64,000 nucleotides of DNA, taken from the NCBI RefSeq assembly GCF_003977615.1, contig NZ_RYZR01000007.1, forward strand, positions 1 to 64,000, in the 5' to 3' direction. Shown piece after piece: positions 59,402 through 64,000 of the stretch. Each line of letters begins with the position of its first letter. The stretch's first letter is position 1. The stretch comes from Dyella dinghuensis (GTDB taxonomy: Bacteria; Pseudomonadota; Gammaproteobacteria; Xanthomonadales; Rhodanobacteraceae). The notes under the pieces are model-generated. The model did not search any database. It was not told the origin of the DNA and saw only the letters and a program-made list of their open reading frames with translations. The position numbers were made by a program, and so were the translations under genes.

Positions 59402-59599
59402 GTGGATTCGTTTTTGACGCTGGCGCAGGGGACCGTCCCATGGTTTGCAGGATGGGGCACGCTCGCCTTGATCAATGCCGGTCTGGCGCAGGGCAAGAAC
59501 CGCAGCGGACTGTGGTGGTTCTTGTTGTCGCTGGTATTTGGCCCCGTTGCGACCCTGGTACTGGTGCTATTGCCCAAGGTACGCAGCCGGTTGTTCTGA
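59402..59599 (+). CDS. Small two-helix membrane protein
   Basis: A 65-residue protein (VDSFLTLAQGTVPWFAG) with two transmembrane segments, about 12-30 and 42-58 (LWWFLLSLVFGPVATLVLVL), and a basic end (KVRSRLF). The GTG start follows GGGAG by six bases. An upstream ATG (59366) would add 12 residues. Small antiporter-like or stress membrane proteins share this look, but none is specific. Confidence 0.6.
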   Translation: MDSFLTLAQGTVPWFAGWGTLALINAGLAQGKNRSGLWWFLLSLVFGPVATLVLVLLPKVRSRLF

Positions 59600-59639
59600 T
59601 GCCCGCGGTAGGTGCGGGCACGCCGATCGTTCGCTGAAA

Positions 59640-60491
59640 TTATTCGCCCAACGCTTCGCGCATGAACTCGGGCGTCGCCAGCGCGCCTTTGTGCACGTCG
59701 GCGTTGTAGTAGCGCGTCGGGAAATTCTTGCTGATGGCGCCGCGTTCGCGGAAACCGGCAAGATCGCCGCCTTTGCGCGCCATCGTGCAGCTCCACCAGC
59801 CGGTCGGGTAGCACGGTTGCGGGAAGGGCAGCGTACGCACGGCACTGAAACCGGCGGTGCGCATCGCAGCGCGCATCGACTTGATCAGTTCCAGATGCGC
59901 AATCGGCGATTCGCTCTGTTGCACCAGAATGCCGCCATGACGCAGTGCCTTGAAGCAGCTCGAATAGAACGCGGCGTTGAACAGCCCTTCGGCCGGACCG
60001 ACCGGATCGGTCGAATCCACGATGATCAGATCCAGCGATTCCGGCTCGGCGTCCGCCATGTATTTGATGCCGTCGATAAACAGCAGCTCCGCGCGCGGAT
60101 CGTTGTTCGACTCGCACAGCTCCGGAAAATACTGCTCGGCCAGACGCGTCACGCGCTCGTCGATTTCCACCTGCACGGCATGCTCGACTTCTTCGTGCTT
60201 GAGCACTTCGCGCAACGTGCCGCAGTCGCCGCCGCCGATGATCACCACGCGTTTGGCGCGCGCATGGGTGAACAGCGCCGGGTGGGTCATCATCTCGTGG
60301 TAGAGGAAGTTGTCGCGGCTGGTCAGCATCACGCAGCCGTCGATCACCATCAGGTTGCCCCAGTCGGTGGTCTGGTAGATCTCGATCGTCTGGAACGGGG
60401 TTTTCTCGGCATGAAGCGGTTTTTCCACGCGATAACCGATGGAGGAACCGGAAGCCTGATGCGCTTCGGTGAACCAGCTGGGCTGCGACAT
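59640..60491 (-). CDS. speE: Spermidine synthase
   Basis: A 283-residue aminopropyltransferase: GGGDCGTLREVLKHE is the decarboxylated-SAM-binding loop, VDSTDPVGPAEGLF holds the catalytic Asp, and the C-terminal fold is complete. It transfers aminopropyl to putrescine to make spermidine. The frame is open to 60566; MSQPSWFTEAHQAS at 60491 is the family start. It is divergent from speA, a natural pairing for polyamine synthesis (agmatine route). Confidence 0.92.
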   Translation of the reverse strand: MSQPSWFTEAHQASGSSIGYRVEKPLHAEKTPFQTIEIYQTTDWGNLMVIDGCVMLTSRDNFLYHEMMTHPALFTHARAKRVVIIGGGDCGTLREVLKHEEVEHAVQVEIDERVTRLAEQYFPELCESNNDPRAELLFIDGIKYMADAEPESLDLIIVDSTDPVGPAEGLFNAAFYSSCFKALRHGGILVQQSESPIAHLELIKSMRAAMRTAGFSAVRTLPFPQPCYPTGWWSCTMARKGGDLAGFRERGAISKNFPTRYYNADVHKGALATPEFMREALGE

Positions 60492-60758
60492 GACGGGAAG
60501 ATCCTGAGAAGCAAGGTTAAAGAGACGCAATTGTACCGAGAACGGTGCCGATGCGGTTGACCTCAAATTGTCGCGCCGGGCCTATTACAATACGTATTCG
60601 GGTCGCGCCCACCCCATGCGGACGTGACCCGCCAAGCCCTTCCGGCCCCGCGGCGTGCGAGGCTTCCGGCCGGTGGGCTTCGCGTTCGTCAAGGCTCGCC
60701 GCTGCGACGATGTCGTCTTTAGGGTCAATCGAACGGCCCGCATAAGGAGATACCGTCC
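60492..60758. promoter_or_regulatory. Divergent speE-speA promoter region
   Basis: A 267-base gap between the two polyamine genes, with no gene of its own. TTGACC (60558-60563) followed by TACAAT (60587-60592) resembles a sigma-70 promoter for speA, with a 23-base spacer that is longer than ideal. AAGGAG at 60743-60748 is the speA ribosome binding site. Confidence 0.4.
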
Positions 60759-62648
60759 ATGGCGAATTCCTGGAACACCGAGACCGCACGTCACACCTAT
60801 GCCGTGCCCTACTGGGGCGACGGCTACGTCGATGTGAACGATGCCGGTCACATCGTGATCCGGCCACATGGCTCGAAAGGGCCGGCTCTTTCGCTTCCCG
60901 AGATCGTCGAGCGTGCACGCGCCGAAGGCTTGCGTCTGCCGTTGCTGGTGCGCTTTCCGGACATCCTCGCCGACCGCCTTTCCCGTCTGCAGGGCGCGTT
61001 CGCCAAAGCGATCGGCGAATGGAATTACGCGGGCGGCTATACGGCCGTCTATCCGATCAAGGTGAATCAGCAGCGTGGCGTGGTGGCGGAACTGGTCGCT
61101 GCCGGCGAGCAGGGTTTTGGCCTCGAAGCCGGATCCAAGCCGGAATTGATGGCCGTGCTGGCGATGGCGCGTCCGGGTTCCATCGTGATCTGCAATGGCT
61201 ACAAGGATCGCGAATACATTCGTCTTGCGCTGATCGGCCGAAAGCTTGGCTTGCGGATTCATATCGTCATCGAAAAGCCGTCCGAACTGGAAAACGTCAT
61301 TGCCGAAGCGAAGGCGTTGAATGTCGAGCCGCTGCTTGGCGTGCGCGTTCGCCTTGCATCGATCGGTGCGGGTAAGTGGCAGAACACGGGTGGCGACAAA
61401 GGCAAGTTCGGTTTGTCGCCAGCGCAGGTGCTGAGCCTGGTCGAACGCCTCGATCAAGCGGGCTTGAAGCACACGTTGAAGCTGCAGCACTTTCATATGG
61501 GCTCGCAGATTTCCAACGTGCGCGACATCGCCAACGGCATGCGCGAAGCGACGCGCTATTTCGTCGAGCTCACGCGCCTTGGCGTTCCGCTGGAGATCGT
61601 CGATGTCGGCGGTGGCCTTGGCGTGGATTACGAAGGCTCACGTTCGCGCAGCCACAACTCCATCAATTACTCGCTGGAACAGTACGCGACGACCATCGTT
61701 CAATCGCTCGCCGAAGCCGTTGAAGCGGAAGGTTTGAAGGCGCCGCACATCATCACCGAAGCCGGTCGTGCGATGACTGCACATCATGCCGTGATGGTGA
61801 TCAACGTGAGCGAAGTGGAAGCCGTACCAGCAGGCAGTTTGCCACCTGCTGAAAAAGACGAGCCGTCGGTGTTGCGTCATCTGCGTGAAGTGCACGAAGA
61901 ACTCGATGTGCGCCCGTCGCTGGAGCTGTTTCACGAAGCGCAACATCACTTGCAGGAAGGTCAGACTCTTTACGCGCTCGGTCAGTTGTCATTGGCCGAT
62001 CGCGCGCGGCTGGATGAGTTGTATTACGCCATTGCCAATGCCGTGCGCGCGCGCCTGCTGCCTGCCGAACGCGCACATCGTCAGGCGCTGGACGATCTGG
62101 ACGAAAAGCTCGTCGACAAATACTTCGTCAACTTCTCCGTGTTCGAATCGGTGCCGGATGTGTGGGCAATCGACCAGATTTTTCCGATTGCGCCGATCGC
62201 GCGCCTGCACGAACAACCGACGCGCCGTGGCGTGCTGGTCGATCTCACCTGCGACTCGGATGGCCGCATCGATCATTACGTCGATGCAGAAGGTGTCGAC
62301 GTCAGCATTCCGCTGCACGAACTGAAAAACGGCGAGCCGTATCGCCTGGGCATTTTCATGGTCGGCGCGTATCAGGAAACGCTGGGCGACATCCACAATC
62401 TGTTCGGCGATACCGATGCGGTGAACGTGCGCGCGGACGGCAACAGCTATGTCTTCGCCCACAAGCGCCGCGGCGACACGACGGATCTGATGCTCGACTA
62501 CGTGGGATATGACCTCGAGGCATTACGCACCAGTTACCGCGAACGGATCGCCGCCGCCGGTGTCACCGGCGAGCAGGCCGAGAAGCTGTTTGTAACATTG
62601 AATGAAGGTTTGACCGGCTATACCTACCTATCCGAAGGCGTGCGCTGA
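60759..62648 (+). CDS. speA: Biosynthetic arginine decarboxylase
   Basis: A 629-residue PLP enzyme of the fold III class: YPIKVNQQ with Lys101 as the Schiff-base lysine, HFHMGSQISN, and DVGGGLGVDYEG for phosphate binding. It converts arginine to agmatine, the first step to putrescine. ATG 60759 follows AAGGAG at ten bases. It pairs functionally with the divergent speE. Confidence 0.95.
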   Translation: MANSWNTETARHTYAVPYWGDGYVDVNDAGHIVIRPHGSKGPALSLPEIVERARAEGLRLPLLVRFPDILADRLSRLQGAFAKAIGEWNYAGGYTAVYPIKVNQQRGVVAELVAAGEQGFGLEAGSKPELMAVLAMARPGSIVICNGYKDREYIRLALIGRKLGLRIHIVIEKPSELENVIAEAKALNVEPLLGVRVRLASIGAGKWQNTGGDKGKFGLSPAQVLSLVERLDQAGLKHTLKLQHFHMGSQISNVRDIANGMREATRYFVELTRLGVPLEIVDVGGGLGVDYEGSRSRSHNSINYSLEQYATTIVQSLAEAVEAEGLKAPHIITEAGRAMTAHHAVMVINVSEVEAVPAGSLPPAEKDEPSVLRHLREVHEELDVRPSLELFHEAQHHLQEGQTLYALGQLSLADRARLDELYYAIANAVRARLLPAERAHRQALDDLDEKLVDKYFVNFSVFESVPDVWAIDQIFPIAPIARLHEQPTRRGVLVDLTCDSDGRIDHYVDAEGVDVSIPLHELKNGEPYRLGIFMVGAYQETLGDIHNLFGDTDAVNVRADGNSYVFAHKRRGDTTDLMLDYVGYDLEALRTSYRERIAAAGVTGEQAEKLFVTLNEGLTGYTYLSEGVR

Positions 62649-62750
62649 TGTAGCAGGATCGCGGCGTCTCGCAAGTACGCGAGGCGCCCTGAACCGGATG
62701 GATGTGCCGCCGATAATCCTTTCCCCATCCCCCATCCGAAGGAGTGGCAT

Positions 62751-63536
62751 ATGGCAAGTCTCGACGGCAAAGTTGCATTGATCACCGGCGCTGCAAGCGG
62801 CATTGGCAAGGCGATCGCAGAGCTTTACGCAAAGAACGGCGCAGCCGTGGCGATTGCGGACATCAATCAGCAAGCAGCGGACGCTGCAGCAGCAGAGATC
62901 AAGGCAGCAGGCGGCAAAGCTGTCGGCATCGAAATGGATGTCACCAACGAAGACGCCGTGAACGCGGGTACCGAGAAGACGGTCGCCACCTTCGGCCATC
63001 TGGACATTCTCATTTCCAACGCGGGCGTGCAGATCATCAACCCGATCGATCAGTTCTCTTACGCCGATTGGAAGAAAATGCTGGCGATCCATCTCGACGG
63101 CGGCTTTCTTACGACCAAGGCCGCGCTCAAGCACATGTATAAAGACAACCGCGGCGGCACGGTGATCTACATGGGCTCCGTGCATTCGCATGAAGCGTCG
63201 AAGCTGAAGTCGGCGTATGTCACGGCGAAGCATGGCTTGCTTGGTCTGTCGCGCACGCTTGCCAAAGAAGGCGCGGCGCACAACGTTCGTTCGCATGTGA
63301 TCTGCCCGGGCTTCGTGCGCACGCCGCTCGTTGAAAAACAGATTCCGGAGCAGGCGAAAGAGTTGGGCATCAGCGAAGCAGATGTGATCAAGAACGTGAT
63401 GTTGAAAGACACGGTGGACGGTGTGTTCACCACGGTGGAAGACATTGCTGAAACGGCTCTGTTCCTGGCGGCATTCCCGAGCGCGGCGCTGACTGGCCAG
63501 AGTTTTGTGGTGAGCCACGGCTGGTACATGCAGTAA
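62751..63536 (+). CDS. 3-hydroxybutyrate dehydrogenase
   Basis: A 261-residue classical [13 protein letters not shown] cofactor loop, NAGV, catalytic Ser ([11 protein letters not shown]) and YVTAKHG. The His-containing MGSVHSH and the C-terminal [15 protein letters not shown] (LTGQxxxVSHGW) are typical of the D-3-hydroxybutyrate dehydrogenase family, which interconverts 3-hydroxybutyrate and acetoacetate with NAD. GGAG precedes the start. It precedes an acetoacetate decarboxylase gene. Confidence 0.87.
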   Translation: MASLDGKVALITGAASGIGKAIAELYAKNGAAVAIADINQQAADAAAAEIKAAGGKAVGIEMDVTNEDAVNAGTEKTVATFGHLDILISNAGVQIINPIDQFSYADWKKMLAIHLDGGFLTTKAALKHMYKDNRGGTVIYMGSVHSHEASKLKSAYVTAKHGLLGLSRTLAKEGAAHNVRSHVICPGFVRTPLVEKQIPEQAKELGISEADVIKNVMLKDTVDGVFTTVEDIAETALFLAAFPSAALTGQSFVVSHGWYMQ

Positions 63537-63548
63537 TCGCCGACGCCG

Positions 63549-63658
63549 CTCCCTCCCCTGCTTGCAGGGGAGGGTTGGGGAGGGGTTGCACGAGCTTGCC
63601 GCAAGGCCGATCGGCTTCACCCCACCCCAACCCTCCCCTACTGCACGTAGGGGAGGGG
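63549..63658. repeat. Intergenic inverted repeat, GC-rich
   Basis: CTCCCCTGCTTGCAGGGGAG near 63548-63567 and CTCCCCTACTGCACGTAGGGG (quoted in part) near 63634-63655 are two hairpins, and GGGTTGGGGAGGGG pairs with CCCCACCCCAACCC across the gap to make a long cruciform-like unit. Similar elements recur between genes in this group. It lies in the spacer between the two ketone-body genes. Confidence 0.65.
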
Positions 63659-63715
63659 GTAGGTAGTGGTGAGTTGAAGTTGGATGCCACGCAAAACCTT
63701 CACTAGGAAGCGCTC

Positions 63716-64000
63716 ATGAAAATCGCCGACGTCAAAGCCAACGCATTCGCTATGCCGCTGACAAGCCCGGCGTTCCCGCCCGGCCCGTATCGTTTCGTCA
63801 ATCGCGAATTCCTCGTCATCACCTATCGCACGGACATGGACGCGCTGCGTGCTGTTGTGCCGGAACCGCTCGAAGTCACCGAGCCGCTGGTGAAATACGA
63901 ATTCATTCGCATGCCCGATTCCACCGGTTTCGGTGACTACACCGAATCGGGACAGGTGATTCCCGTAACCTTCAACGGCCAACGTGGCGGTTACGTTCAC
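63716..64000 (+). CDS. Acetoacetate decarboxylase (partial)
   Basis: The first 95 codons of an acetoacetate decarboxylase are present, open to the window edge. [20 protein letters not shown], then [20 protein letters not shown] and [20 protein letters not shown] are typical of the family N-terminus. The catalytic lysine lies beyond the window. Acetoacetate is split to acetone and CO2, matching the product of the upstream dehydrogenase. AGGAAG lies eight bases before the ATG. Confidence 0.85.
   Translation, partial: MKIADVKANAFAMPLTSPAFPPGPYRFVNREFLVITYRTDMDALRAVVPEPLEVTEPLVKYEFIRMPDSTGFGDYTESGQVIPVTFNGQRGGYVH

Overview
The window looks like a gammaproteobacterial chromosome of the Rhodanobacteraceae/Xanthomonadales kind (Dyella, Luteibacter or Frateuria-like). 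This is inferred from the GC-rich codon use of the flanking genes, the ntrBC, speE/speA and ParA/SixA/YceI neighbourhoods, and intergenic repeats of a type common in that group. No rRNA, tRNA or CRISPR array was seen.

Positions 1-18.4 kb are a mixed accessory/chromosomal stretch. It holds a secreted two-repeat protein, an Nramp-type transporter, an arsenic locus (arsH diverging from arsC-acr3-arsC-arsR), and a cluster of oxidoreductases with TetR, LysR and HxlR regulators whose operators are visible. It also holds a LamG-like secreted protein, a broken M61 peptidase and a HAF-repeat protein.

Positions about 18,440-46,168 (27.7 kb) read as one Tn7-like transposon. Both termini begin TGGACAGA and match at 21 of the outer 25 positions as inverted repeats, with repeated TnsB-type sites inside each end. 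The transposition genes are a TnsA-TnsB fusion, TnsC and two paralogous TniQ/TnsD proteins plus a small HTH protein (36.8-44.0 kb). The cargo, from left to right, is: an integron integrase just inside the left end with attI and eight regular attC sites; an 8.9-kb block of SF2 helicase, PtuA-like ATPase, PtuB-like HNH protein, McrB and McrC, closed by a degenerate ninth attC; one more cassette and an attC remnant; a membrane protein/micro-protein/membrane-patatin unit; an orphan VbhA-type antitoxin; and, beyond the tns genes, a retron-like module (reverse transcriptase, Xre regulator, 77-residue protein, candidate leader ncRNA) that abuts the right end. A second, right-end-like sequence sits directly outside the left end, which suggests that a related element once occupied the same site.

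Positions 46.2-64 kb are ordinary chromosome: ntrB-ntrC with tandem NtrC-like sites on the ntrB start, a GNAT protein, a PAS/GGDEF/EAL protein, a thiolase, a phospholipase-D-type cardiolipin synthase homologue, YceI, SixA, ParA, SpeE, SpeA, and a 3-hydroxybutyrate dehydrogenase/acetoacetate decarboxylase pair running off the window edge.

The main interest is the combination: a TnsAB-fusion Tn7-like element that carries an integron at its end, keeps multigene anti-phage systems between integron recombination sites, and adds a retron next to its other end.
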